From contig NZ_JAQGJM010000024.1 in assembly GCF_028290625.1 (NCBI RefSeq), positions 1 to 64,000 of the forward strand: a stretch of DNA of 64,000 bases, in the 5' to 3' direction. A program made the position numbers and the translations under genes. Shown here one piece after another: positions 1-8,887 of the stretch. This stretch comes from Devosia sp. (GTDB lineage Bacteria > Pseudomonadota > Alphaproteobacteria > Rhizobiales > Devosiaceae). The notes under the pieces are model-generated. The model was not told where the DNA came from. It was given only the letters and a program-made list of their open reading frames with translations, and searched no databases. Each line of letters starts with the position of its first letter. The first letter of the stretch is position 1.

Positions 1-1
1 G

Positions 2-403
2 AGCGGGCTTTTCATCGCGGCGAATGGCTTCTTTTTTCCCTCCACCCCGCTGTGGCTCATCATGGTGGCGCTGCTTACCGGCGGCGTGTTCCGCTCCATG
101 CTGTTCACGGGGCTTAACGCCATGAGCTTTGGCGACGTGGAAGAAGCCGATGTCAGCCAGGCCGCGGCAATGAACGCCGTGATGCAGCAGTTGACGCAGG
201 CTTTCGGCGTCGCGCTGGCTGGCGGCATCCTGAGCATATTGGTCAGCTTCCACGGCGGACATCTGCAGCTGATGGATTTCCACGTGGCATTCTGGATCGT
301 TGGAGCGATTTCAGCTTCGGCGGCTTTCGTGTTCATTCGGCTGCCCGCCGATGCGGGAAAGGAAGTTTCAGGCCACAAGCTGCGGACTTTGGCCAAGGAA
401 TGA
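2..403 (+). CDS. MFS transporter, DHA2/EmrB-QacA type, C-terminal part (5' end outside window)
   Basis: Open frame from the window edge; C-terminus aligns by eye with that of the next gene (LT.A.GVALAGGIL...DFH.AF...RLP..AG). Confidence 0.75.
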   Translation, partial: SGLFIAANGFFFPSTPLWLIMVALLTGGVFRSMLFTGLNAMSFGDVEEADVSQAAAMNAVMQQLTQAFGVALAGGILSILVSFHGGHLQLMDFHVAFWIVGAISASAAFVFIRLPADAGKEVSGHKLRTLAKE

Positions 404-1788
404 ACCCTTCCCGCATCACGCCGCTGGTTCTGGCCGTAGCCTTGTTCATGGAGAACATGGATTCCACGGTGATTGCCACGTCGCTGGCCGCGATTGCCGC
501 CGATATCGGCTCCGAGCCGATTGCGCTGAAACTGGCGCTCACTGCCTATCTGGTGGCGCTGGCCATCTTTATTCCGATCAGCAGCTGGATGGCCGACCGG
601 TTCGGGGCGCGGAACGTGTTTCGCGGCGCCATGGCAGTGTTCATCATCGGCTCGATAGCCTGTGCGCTCTCCGGCTCGCTGATGGCTTTCGTGGGTGCTC
701 GTTTCCTGCAGGGCATGGGCGGGGCGATGATGACGCCGGTAGCCCGGCTGGTGCTAGTGCGCGCGACGCCACGGCATGACCTGGTCAACGCCATGGCCTG
801 GCTGACCATTCCCGGGCTGATCGGGCCGATCGTTGGCCCCCCATTCGGCGGGTTCCTCACAACCTATCTCAGCTGGCACTGGATTTTCCTGATCAACGTG
901 CCGATCGGCGTTTTGGGTGTGCTGCTGGTCAGCAAGTTCCTGCCCGAGACCATCCGCAATGCGCCGCGCAAAATCGACATGAAGGGTTTCCTGCTTGCAG
1001 GGACGGCGTTCGCCTTGTTCGCCTTTGGGACCTCGGTGATCAGCCTGCCCGCCCTGCCCCCCATTGTTGGCGTGGTGGCGACGGCCGTTGGCATCGGCGC
1101 GGGGTATCTCTATGCTCGCCATGCGCTGTCGACTGAGTATCCGCTGTTCGACCTGCGGCTGCTGCGGTTTCCGTTTTTCCGCAGCTCGATCGTGGCGGGC
1201 ACTTTTTTCCGGCTGGGCCAAGGCGCGGTGCCGTTTCTGTTTCCGCTGATGCTGCAGTTGACCTTCGGTCTCAGCCCGTTCCAGTCCGGCATGGTGACCT
1301 TTGCCGGCGCGGTGGGCGCGATCATCGCCAAGTTCGTTGCCAACCGGCTGTTCATTGCCTGGGGCTTTCGCAATGCGCTGGTTGTCTCGACCGCCATTTC
1401 GGCCCTGGGGCTGGTGGCGATGGGCCTTTACGATCCATCCACACCGGTGCCGCTGATCATCTCGATCCTGATCTTCGTAGGCTTCTGGCAGTCCATTTTC
1501 TGGACCGGCAGCAATGCTTTCGTGTTCGCCGATATCGACGACAAGGATGCCGGCCAGGCCAATGTCATGAGCCAGGTGAGCGCGCAGCTGACAATCGCTC
1601 TCGGCGTGGCGCTGGGTGGCGGGATACTGGAGGCCAGCAACGCCATCCGTGGCGGGGAACTGGTGCTGGCGGATTTCCATCTGGCGTTCTTCGTGGTCGC
1701 GGCGCTAACGGCGATTTCAACCGTGATGTTCGCGCGGTTGCCCAAGAATGCCGGATATCAGTTGACGTCGGGGCCGCATGGGCATTAG
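400..1788 (+). CDS. MFS transporter, DHA2/EmrB-QacA type
   Basis: 462 aa, many hydrophobic helices; motif-C-like 'WLTIPGLIGPIVGPPFGGFL', 'WHWIFLINVPIG' typical of DHA2; start overlaps upstream stop (ATGA). Confidence 0.85.
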   Translation: MNPSRITPLVLAVALFMENMDSTVIATSLAAIAADIGSEPIALKLALTAYLVALAIFIPISSWMADRFGARNVFRGAMAVFIIGSIACALSGSLMAFVGARFLQGMGGAMMTPVARLVLVRATPRHDLVNAMAWLTIPGLIGPIVGPPFGGFLTTYLSWHWIFLINVPIGVLGVLLVSKFLPETIRNAPRKIDMKGFLLAGTAFALFAFGTSVISLPALPPIVGVVATAVGIGAGYLYARHALSTEYPLFDLRLLRFPFFRSSIVAGTFFRLGQGAVPFLFPLMLQLTFGLSPFQSGMVTFAGAVGAIIAKFVANRLFIAWGFRNALVVSTAISALGLVAMGLYDPSTPVPLIISILIFVGFWQSIFWTGSNAFVFADIDDKDAGQANVMSQVSAQLTIALGVALGGGILEASNAIRGGELVLADFHLAFFVVAALTAISTVMFARLPKNAGYQLTSGPHGH

Positions 1789-1805
1789 GGGCTGGGGCGT
1801 ACAGC

Positions 1806-1916
1806 ACCCCCACCCAGCCTCCCCCTGAAGGGGGAGGAGCCGTTCGGTGAGTAGGCTTGATCGAGTTCCAAGCGCCGGGGCACTCCTCCCCCTATAGGGG
1901 GAGGTGGGGTGGGGGT
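1806..1916. repeat. Composite palindromic intergenic element, copy 1
   Basis: Two hairpins CCTCCCCC-TGAA-GGGGGAGG (1818-1837) and CCTCCCCC-TATA-GGGGGAGG (1885-1904), flanked by complementary outer arms CCCCCACCC.../...GGGGTGGGGG. Confidence 0.75.
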
Positions 1917-1943
1917 ACCTATCTGGCCGCAGAAACGGCAGCC

Positions 1944-2681
1944 TTATTCCTCGCTCTCGTCCACCGCTTCTCGATCCACATTCCCTCTGAAACCCTTGGC
2001 TATCAGATAGGCCTCGGCGGAGTCCTGGCGGCTGGATTTGGGCTTGGCATGGACGGTGGTGCGGAAATGGCGCTTGAGCATGTGCAGCAGCTCATGCTCG
2101 GTGCCACCCTGGAACACCTTGGCGACGAACATGCCGTTTTCGGCCAGCACGTCGATGGCGAATTCGGCGGCGATCTCGATCAGGTGCACGATGCGCAGAT
2201 GGTCGGTGGGGCGATGGCCGGTGGTGGGCCAGGCCATGTCGGACATGACCAGGTCGACCTTCTTGCCGCCCATGGCATCGATCAAAGTCTGCGGCGCGTC
2301 GGGATCGGTGAAATCCTTCTGCAACAGGATGACGCCGGGAATCGGATCGACGAACAGATAGTCGATGGCGACGATCAGTGGATTGGCTTCGGTCGAGCCG
2401 ATCGCCTTGGCCGCAACCTGCGACCAGCCACCGGGCGCGGCACCTAGATCGACGATGCGCATGCCCTTGCGGAACAGGTGATGCTTTTCGTCCATTTCGC
2501 GGATCTTGAAGGCCGCGCGCGAGCGCAGGCCTTCAGCGCGGGCGCGGGCCACGTAGGGATCGTTGAGCTGGCGCTCCAGCCACATGGTGGAGGAGACCTT
2601 GCGGCCCTTGGCCGATTTGACCCGGATCTTGAGGTCTTTGTCGGACTTGCGTCCGCCGGTCCCGAGGGATTTTTCAGCCAT
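1944..2681 (-). CDS. rlmE: 23S rRNA (uridine-2'-O-)-methyltransferase RlmE/FtsJ
   Basis: 'SRAAFKIREMDEKHHLFRKGMRIVDLGAAPGGWSQVAA' SAM motif; 'VDLVMSDMAWPTTGHRPTDHLR'; 'FVAKVFQGG'. Confidence 0.93.
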   Translation of the reverse strand: MAEKSLGTGGRKSDKDLKIRVKSAKGRKVSSTMWLERQLNDPYVARARAEGLRSRAAFKIREMDEKHHLFRKGMRIVDLGAAPGGWSQVAAKAIGSTEANPLIVAIDYLFVDPIPGVILLQKDFTDPDAPQTLIDAMGGKKVDLVMSDMAWPTTGHRPTDHLRIVHLIEIAAEFAIDVLAENGMFVAKVFQGGTEHELLHMLKRHFRTTVHAKPKSSRQDSAEAYLIAKGFRGNVDREAVDESEE

Positions 2682-3867
2682 TGGCGCTTCTCCGCAGCGG
2701 GTAGCGTGTCGACCGGCTCTGGACGCGGTCGGCGTCCATCAGCGAGATCAGAATGCCCTCGCGCAGGCCCCGGTCAGCGACGCGGACGCGATCGGTGGGC
2801 CATTCGCGGCGGATCGCCTCGAAAATGGCACAGCCGGGCAGCACCAGATCGGCCCGGTCGCGGCCAATGCAGGGATGGGCGACGCGGCGTTCGAACGGCA
2901 TGGCGAGCAGGATCTTCATGGTCTCATCGACCTCGGCCCGCTTCATCCACAGGCCATCGACCTTCTGGCGTTCATAGCGCTCGAGGCCCAGATGCAGCCC
3001 CGCCAGCGTCGTCACCGTGCCGGACGTGCCGATCAGGTGCACGGGGTGGCTGGCGATCATCTGGCGCAGCTTTTCGCGGCCGCGGAACTGGCGCAAATGG
3101 TCCGACACATGGGCGACCATGGCCTCGAACACTTTCGGCGTCACATCGATACCGCCGAATTTCTCGGCGATCGAAACCACGCCCACCGGCAGCGACTGCC
3201 AGGAGCGGATCGAAGCGGGCATGCGGCCCTGGCTTTTAGGCCGGCCACCGCGGAAATCGAGCCAGGCCAGCTCGGACGAGCCGCCGCCGATATCGAACAT
3301 CAAGGCACCGGCAGCGTCGGCATCGATCAGATCGGCACAACCGGTGACAGCCAGTTCGGCCTCCGTGCGGCGATCGACGATTTCCAGATCAAGCCCGATT
3401 TCATTGTTGACGCGTTCGAGAAAGGCGGGACCGTTCTCGGCGGCGCGGCATGCTTCGGTGGCGATGAGGCGCATGCGGGCGGGCTGATGCTCGCGCAGTT
3501 TATTGCGGCACTGGCGCAGCGCTTCCATGGTGCGTTCCATGGCCGCCTCGCCGAGCCGGCCGCTGGTGGAGACACCCTCCCCCAGCCGCACGATGCGGGT
3601 GAACCCGTCGAGCACGCGAAAGCCATGATCGTGCGGGCGCGCGATCAGCAGGCGGCAATTGTTGGTGCCAAGATCAAGCGCCGCGTAAACGGGGCCGCGA
3701 TGCTTGCGGTGGGGGTTGGGCGCTGGTGGCGTCCGCTGTTCCGGCGAGGGACTTGGGGCGTCGATTGCCCCTGCCCCTCCCCCGCTCTGGCGTTCGCCAT
3801 CCCGGGGAGGAAATGCCGCATCGTTCGCAGACGATAGCGCGGCAGCGGACCGATCTGAATCGGTCAC
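2674..3867 (-). CDS. Ppx/GppA phosphatase family protein
   Basis: 'YAALDLGTNNCRLLIARP', 'LIATEACRAAENG', 'LMFDIGGGSSELAW', 'LIGTSGTVTTLAGL'; GTG start with AGGAG proposed at 3867; overlaps rlmE by 8 bp. Confidence 0.9.
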   Translation of the reverse strand: MTDSDRSAAALSSANDAAFPPRDGERQSGGGAGAIDAPSPSPEQRTPPAPNPHRKHRGPVYAALDLGTNNCRLLIARPHDHGFRVLDGFTRIVRLGEGVSTSGRLGEAAMERTMEALRQCRNKLREHQPARMRLIATEACRAAENGPAFLERVNNEIGLDLEIVDRRTEAELAVTGCADLIDADAAGALMFDIGGGSSELAWLDFRGGRPKSQGRMPASIRSWQSLPVGVVSIAEKFGGIDVTPKVFEAMVAHVSDHLRQFRGREKLRQMIASHPVHLIGTSGTVTTLAGLHLGLERYERQKVDGLWMKRAEVDETMKILLAMPFERRVAHPCIGRDRADLVLPGCAIFEAIRREWPTDRVRVADRGLREGILISLMDADRVQSRSTRYPLRRSANG

Positions 3868-4167
3868 GATAGTCTCCTGCGTGCACGGTCGCCGACCGAT
3901 AAGGCGGCCGCGCCCGACGCACATTTATTGCGTGTCAGGATCGACGGTAAAGCAAGGGGCCGTTTTGCGCAATCGCTGGCGTTGCAAGCGGTGAATGCCC
4001 GCCGCACGGGGATGAGGCCAGAAGTGCGCCGAAATAATTGGGCAATCGGTTCTGAGGCCTTGAACCGAGCGTCGAATGTGCTAAAAGCCGCTCCGAAGCA
4101 ACTGGGCCGGCCCACCGACCGCCCCCGAAAGCACCCCTTTCGCCGCTTCCCAAGCGCCCTGCGCTTT

Positions 4168-4241
4168 TGGGGAATAGTTCAACGGTAGAACAGCGGACTC
4201 TGACTCCGTCAATCTTGGTTCGAATCCAGGTTCCCCAGCCA
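4168..4241 (+). tRNA. tRNA-Gln (anticodon CTG)
   Basis: Full cloverleaf read by eye: acceptor TGGGGAA/TTCCCCA, D arm GTTC-AACGGTA-GAAC, anticodon arm GCGGA-CTCTGAC-TCCGT, T arm CTTGG-TTCGAAT-CCAGG, encoded GCCA end. Confidence 0.95.
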
Positions 4242-4462
4242 ACAAGTTTTATCAGCAAAATCAACGACTTAAGCGACCGACAGCACACAAAGACTGCCGG
4301 TTTTTTGTTGCAGAGCCCTCAGTAAGATTCCCCGGATTCCGGGCGTTTCTCAGGGTTCCCGCGATTCCGTGCAACATGAGATGCAACATGGGAAGGCCCC
4401 TACCTGACGCCTTTCCGCTGTCATCTGGCCCCGGCCCACGAGCGGAGAAATGGGGACAGTTG

Positions 4463-5137
4463 TCAGGGGACAGAGTCGGCTATGCGCATTTCGCGGAAGA
4501 TGCCGCAGAATGTGTCGAACTGTTCCTGCGAGATTATGACCTCATCGCCTGCTACAAGGTCGGGGCGCTGCTCTTTGAGAAGTTTCATGTCCTCACTAAG
4601 CGGGCCATGCTTCGTGGCGTTGGCCGCGAGGCGCAACTCATTCAAGAGGTGAGTGTCAAAGACAATGCCGTATTGTTTGAGGTTTTTTATCGCGGGCCAG
4701 ATTTTCAGCTCTGTCGTGCGCGTTAGGCTGATCACCTTCTTTTCGAACGTATGATAGAGGCTCACAGTTAGCCAGACGCGCAACTCGCTCAGGGCGCTCT
4801 CGATCTCATCATCTAGGTCTATGGCAGCCTCGCGCGGATTGGGAGGCCAGCCAACACCTTCGATGTATTCTGGCGGTGTTCCCTCACCGGCATTGGTGTA
4901 TTCCTCCCGTAGTCGCCCTTGCCTGTCTCGCAACGCCGCAGCGCTCGTGGAATATACCTTCGCCATTGCGTCCATATGGAACTTAATGAACACCAATAGC
5001 AGTGTCGCTCTGACGCTTGGATGTGCCATGTTTGCCCTTGCCACTCGGGAAACCCGGTGATCTGCCCAAAATGTACCTGTGGCGAGTGTGTAAGCAACAA
5101 CCAACTGACGTTTCGCCAGCGGACAGTGGAAAAGCAA
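4463..5137 (-). CDS. Hypothetical protein (no family recognised); true start probably internal (Met codons at 5029 or 4972)
   Basis: Single long ORF in the stretch after tRNA-Gln; a terminator-like hairpin (5140-5159) and its T-tract abut the ORF start, so the first Met is doubtful. Confidence 0.5.
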   Translation of the reverse strand: MLFHCPLAKRQLVVAYTLATGTFWADHRVSRVARANMAHPSVRATLLLVFIKFHMDAMAKVYSTSAAALRDRQGRLREEYTNAGEGTPPEYIEGVGWPPNPREAAIDLDDEIESALSELRVWLTVSLYHTFEKKVISLTRTTELKIWPAIKNLKQYGIVFDTHLLNELRLAANATKHGPLSEDMKLLKEQRPDLVAGDEVIISQEQFDTFCGIFREMRIADSVP

Positions 5138-5139
5138 AA

Positions 5140-5159
5140 ACCCGCCATCGCTGGCGGGT
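5140..5159 (-). terminator. Rho-independent terminator on the minus strand, with no obvious upstream gene
   Basis: Minus strand reads ACCCGCCA-GCGA-TGGCGGGT-TTTTGCTTTT (perfect 8-bp stem, 4-nt loop, T tract). Confidence 0.75.
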
Positions 5160-5164
5160 CATGG

Positions 5165-5448
5165 GTTCAGGGTCGGCGACAGTTCTATACCCACTTTCTC
5201 TTGAGAACCTAAGGGCCGGCCCTCAACAGGCGCTGTCTATGGTAACAAATGTAGATGATGTGGAAACATACATCCAATCCTGCGAAGCATTGTCGTCGAC
5301 GGTTTACCTGCGAGCGTTCGACCTTCCTTACGGAGACCGGGAAAATGCTCTGAAAGACCTTGCGATGATGGGTATTACCCAAGGTGCTCTGTTCCCCGGT
5401 CTAGACGGTGCCTGTGAGGACCTCAAGGAGCGGTTTTTTGGGCGTTAA
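5165..5448 (+). pseudogene. Possible 5'-truncated FRG-domain protein remnant
   Basis: Frame reads '...VLYPLSLENLRAGPQQALSMVTNVDDVETYIQ...LKDLAMMGITQGALFPGLDGACEDLKE', resembling the C-terminal half of FRG domains (RxxAQqGlFt... / LxxLGIxxAtLFPdLDGl). N-terminal FRG part absent. Confidence 0.45.
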
Positions 5449-5598
5449 GGACACAGTGCTGAACCCTGACAAAGGGTGTCACAAAATCTGCGAGTGTCTC
5501 ACCTAGCACCGGGGTGACCTATAGGCTCGAATGGGCGTGGACCCTTGCTGGCGGCTCGCGTATCGTTGCGGCAAGGATCAGATTGGTTCGTTGTGTCC

Positions 5599-6090
5599 AT
5601 GGATTGCCTGGTAAACCTCTATTCTCAGCGGATGGCCGCCCTGGCGGGGCGGGTCGAGAATGTCGAGGCTGTGATTCGCGTTGCGCTCCCGCCGGAACTG
5701 CACTTCGTCCAGAACTGGGTGCGGGAGAATTTCAGTGAGTATTGGGTCAGCGAGCTGACAGTGGCGATGGCGCATCAGCCGCCGGGTTGCCTGATCGCGA
5801 CGGTCGACGGCCAGCTTGTCGGCTTCGCCTGCTACGATGCTACGGCGCGGGGATTTTTCGGACCGACCGGGGTCGCCGAAAGCCAGCGCGGCAAGAACAT
5901 CGGCCTGGCGCTGTTCTATCACACGCTGGCGGCGATGAAGGCGCACGGCTACGCCTATGCGATCATCGGTTCGGCTGGTCCGGTGGAGTTCTATGTCAAG
6001 GCCGTGGGGGCGGTGCCGATCAAAGCTGACAAGGAAGACATTTATCAGGGGCTGCTGCGCGTCCGGCCCAAGCCGGAGGCCGGCGCGTAA
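5599..6090 (+). CDS. GNAT family N-acetyltransferase
   Basis: 'GCLIATVDGQLVGFACYDATARGFFGPTGVAESQRGKNIGLALFYHTLAAMKAHGYAYAIIG'; upstream start (ORF 5545) also possible. Confidence 0.8.
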   Translation: MDCLVNLYSQRMAALAGRVENVEAVIRVALPPELHFVQNWVRENFSEYWVSELTVAMAHQPPGCLIATVDGQLVGFACYDATARGFFGPTGVAESQRGKNIGLALFYHTLAAMKAHGYAYAIIGSAGPVEFYVKAVGAVPIKADKEDIYQGLLRVRPKPEAGA

Positions 6091-7115
6091 TGGCTGCTTC
6101 CACGCCGCTTGCGCTGTTTGTCGGCATACCGGGGCTGGAGCTTTCGGCCGACGAAATGGCGTTTTTCCGCGAGGCCAATCCGTTCGGGTTGTTCCTGTTT
6201 CGGCGCAACCTGGACAATCCTGAGCAGGTGCGGCGCCTGTGCGCCCAGTTCCGCGAGGCGGTGGGGCGCGAGGATGCGCCGGTGTTCATCGACCAGGAAG
6301 GCGGGCGGGTTCAGCGGCTGAACAACGGCAAGTGGCCGAGCTTCCGCAGCCTCGGCGAATTCGGGGCGTTGGCGCGCAAGGATATTGAGCTGGGCAAGCG
6401 CGCCATGCGGCTCTCGACCCAGGCGATGGCATCGCTGATGGTCGAATTGAGCATCGATAGCGGCACGACGCCGGTGGTCGACCTGGCGCGCAAGGGTACC
6501 CATGAGGTGATTGGCCAGCGCGCATTCGGCGACGATCCGGACCTTGTCATCGCCATGGCGCGCGAAGTCATCGCGGCCATGCTGGAAGCGGGCGAGCTGC
6601 CGGTCATCAAGCATATTCCGGGCTATGGACGGGTCACGGTCGATCCCCATTTCGACTGTCCGGTGGTCGATGCCAGCCGCGAGGACTTGCGCGACACCGA
6701 TTTCCGCCCGTTCATGGCGCTGCGGGATACGCCCTGGGCCATGGTCGCGCATCTGATTTTCACCCAGATCGATCCGGAGCGCCCCGCATCGGTTTCGCCG
6801 CTGGTATGCGAGGTTATCCGCAAGGACATTGGCTATGACGGGGTGATCATCACCGATTGCCTCACCATGGAGGCGCTCAAGGGCACCTGGGCGGAGCGCG
6901 TCACTGCGGCGCTCGATGCCGGCTATGACATTGCCCTGCATAGCCAGGGCGATCTGGCGGCCAGCCAGGCGGCGGCGAGAGCAGCGCGGCCGCTCAGCCA
7001 GGAGAGTCTGGTGCGGATTGCGCGCGGGCAGGCCATGCGCGGCGCCAAGCGGGTGGACATTGCCGCCTTACACGCCGAAGTTGAGCAGATATTCGAGGAG
7101 AACGGCATCGCCTAG
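6090..7115 (+). CDS. Glycoside hydrolase family 3, divergent NagZ-like beta-N-acetylhexosaminidase
   Basis: 'DQEGGRVQRL', 'VIKHIPGYGRVTVDPHFDCPVV', 'GYDGVIITDCLTMEAL' correspond to NagZ motifs but deviate from KHxPGHG/DSH. Confidence 0.82.
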   Translation: MAASTPLALFVGIPGLELSADEMAFFREANPFGLFLFRRNLDNPEQVRRLCAQFREAVGREDAPVFIDQEGGRVQRLNNGKWPSFRSLGEFGALARKDIELGKRAMRLSTQAMASLMVELSIDSGTTPVVDLARKGTHEVIGQRAFGDDPDLVIAMAREVIAAMLEAGELPVIKHIPGYGRVTVDPHFDCPVVDASREDLRDTDFRPFMALRDTPWAMVAHLIFTQIDPERPASVSPLVCEVIRKDIGYDGVIITDCLTMEALKGTWAERVTAALDAGYDIALHSQGDLAASQAAARAARPLSQESLVRIARGQAMRGAKRVDIAALHAEVEQIFEENGIA

Positions 7116-7146
7116 GCGGTGTTCAGATTGCAGAGGGAGAAAAGCA

Positions 7147-8808
7147 GTGCTGAAAAACAAGATCATTCTGGCGGCTTCCGCCGTGGTTATGGCGATGGCG
7201 GCGGCGCCGGCCAGCGCCCAGAGCGTGCTGACGGTCAGTTCCGAACAGACCACGACCTGGGTGCGCAATTTCAATCCGTTCAACCAGACCTCTGCCCGCG
7301 CGACGACCAAGGATTTCATCTACGAGCCGCTTGCGATCTTCAATCGCCTGGCGGGTAACAAGTGGGAATACCGCCTGGCGGAAAACTTCGAGCTGGCGGA
7401 CGACCTCAAGTCGATCAGCTTCACCCTGCGCGACGGGCTCAAGTGGTCCGACGGAGAACCCCTCACCGTCGACGACGTGGTGTTCACCTACGACTACCTC
7501 AAGAAGTTCCCGGCGCTGGATTTCAACTCGGTTGCGCCACTGATGGCGTCAGTGGAAAAGGTCGATGAGCACACTGTCCGCTTCAACCTGGTGCAGCCCA
7601 ATTCGCTGATCGCCACCACCATCGTGGGCATGCCCATCGTGCCGCAGCACATCTGGAAGGATGTTGCCGATCCGGTGACTTTCTCCAACGAGACGCCGGT
7701 CGGCTCGGGTCCGCTGACGGAAATCAGCCGTTTCACCCCGCAGGTTTACGAGCAATGCCGCAATCCCAATTACTGGGACGCCGATAGCCTCAAGGTCGAC
7801 TGCATCCGCCTGCCCCAGCTCGCCGACAATCCGCAGGTGCTCGCGGCGCTGGCGGACGGCACGCTCGACTGGGCGACCAGCTTTATTCCCGACATCGACA
7901 ACACTTTCGTGGCCAAGGACCCCGAGCACAATAAATACTGGTTCCTGCCATCGAGCCTCGTCGCGTTTACGCTCAACCTTGAATCGCCAGACGAGAACAA
8001 CAAGAAGGCGTTCAATGACGTGAACTTCCGCCGCGCGGTCAGCATGCTGATCGACCGGCAGACCATCATCGACATTGCCGGTTATGGCTATCCGGTGATC
8101 AACGAAGATCCGGCCATGCTGGGCGAGTTCTACAAGGCGTTCGGCAATCCGGAAGTCGCCACCCAGTTTGGCCAATATGGCAAGTTCGACCTCGATGCCG
8201 GCGTGGCGTTGCTGGACAAGTCCGGCTATGTCGACAAGGACGGGGACGGCTTCCGCGACAATCCTGATGGCACGCCGATCGCCGTCGATATCGAAATCCC
8301 CAATGGCTGGACCGACTGGATCGACGCCACCCAGATCGCCATCGAAAGCCTGAAACAGGCCGGTCTCAACGTGCAGATGAGCACCCCCGAGGAGTCGGTA
8401 TGGGCATCTGACTTGATCGACGCGAAATACTCGATGTCGCTCAACGCCATCGCATCGGCCGCCAATCCGTATTTCCCCTATATCCGCTCGTTCAATCCGG
8501 CCGATTTCGGCAAGAGCCGCTTTTCGGCCCAGCGCTGGACCGATCCCGAAGTGATCGAAATGCTCAATAAATACACCCAGGTGAAGGACCCGGCCGAGCA
8601 GAAGTCGATCATGGACGCCATCCAGCTCAAGGTGGCGGCGGCCATGCCGGTGATCCCGGTCTACAACAGCCCATCCTTCTACCAGTACAGCACCAAGCGC
8701 TTCACCGGCTGGGCCAGCGCCGACAATCCGATCAGCTCGCCGGTGGTCTCCAATGCCAATCCGGGCCGCCTGATCCAGTTGCTGGCGCTGCGACCGGTTG
8801 CTCAATAA
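7147..8808 (+). CDS. ABC transporter substrate-binding protein, family 5 (Dpp/Opp/chito- or cello-oligosaccharide type)
   Basis: GTG start, signal peptide 'MLKNKIILAASAVVMAMAAAPASAQ', 'TWVRNFNPFNQ', 'LKWSDGEPLTVDDVVFTYDYL'. Confidence 0.9.
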   Translation: MLKNKIILAASAVVMAMAAAPASAQSVLTVSSEQTTTWVRNFNPFNQTSARATTKDFIYEPLAIFNRLAGNKWEYRLAENFELADDLKSISFTLRDGLKWSDGEPLTVDDVVFTYDYLKKFPALDFNSVAPLMASVEKVDEHTVRFNLVQPNSLIATTIVGMPIVPQHIWKDVADPVTFSNETPVGSGPLTEISRFTPQVYEQCRNPNYWDADSLKVDCIRLPQLADNPQVLAALADGTLDWATSFIPDIDNTFVAKDPEHNKYWFLPSSLVAFTLNLESPDENNKKAFNDVNFRRAVSMLIDRQTIIDIAGYGYPVINEDPAMLGEFYKAFGNPEVATQFGQYGKFDLDAGVALLDKSGYVDKDGDGFRDNPDGTPIAVDIEIPNGWTDWIDATQIAIESLKQAGLNVQMSTPEESVWASDLIDAKYSMSLNAIASAANPYFPYIRSFNPADFGKSRFSAQRWTDPEVIEMLNKYTQVKDPAEQKSIMDAIQLKVAAAMPVIPVYNSPSFYQYSTKRFTGWASADNPISSPVVSNANPGRLIQLLALRPVAQ

Positions 8809-8824
8809 TCATCGCTGAGCTCAG

Positions 8825-8852
8825 GTGAGGACGCGCTGCGGCGCGCCCTCAC
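8825..8852 (+). other. Intercistronic hairpin between SBP and permease genes
   Basis: GTGAGGACGCGC-TGCG-GCGCGCCCTCAC; 12-bp stem with one mismatch. Confidence 0.75.
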
Positions 8853-8887
8853 AACCGGACACCGACCTTCGGAGGAATTCGCATCCA

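Noticed and set aside
4241-4400. Phage/ICE attachment site at the tRNA-Gln 3' end
   Set aside because: I found no convincing direct repeat of the tRNA 3' end downstream and no recognisable integrase, so only a weak islet claim is kept.
6045-8805. Long minus-strand ORFs (6045-6941, 7549-8805)
   Set aside because: Antisense to the GH3 and SBP genes and lacking recognisable motifs; shadow ORFs of high-GC coding sequence.
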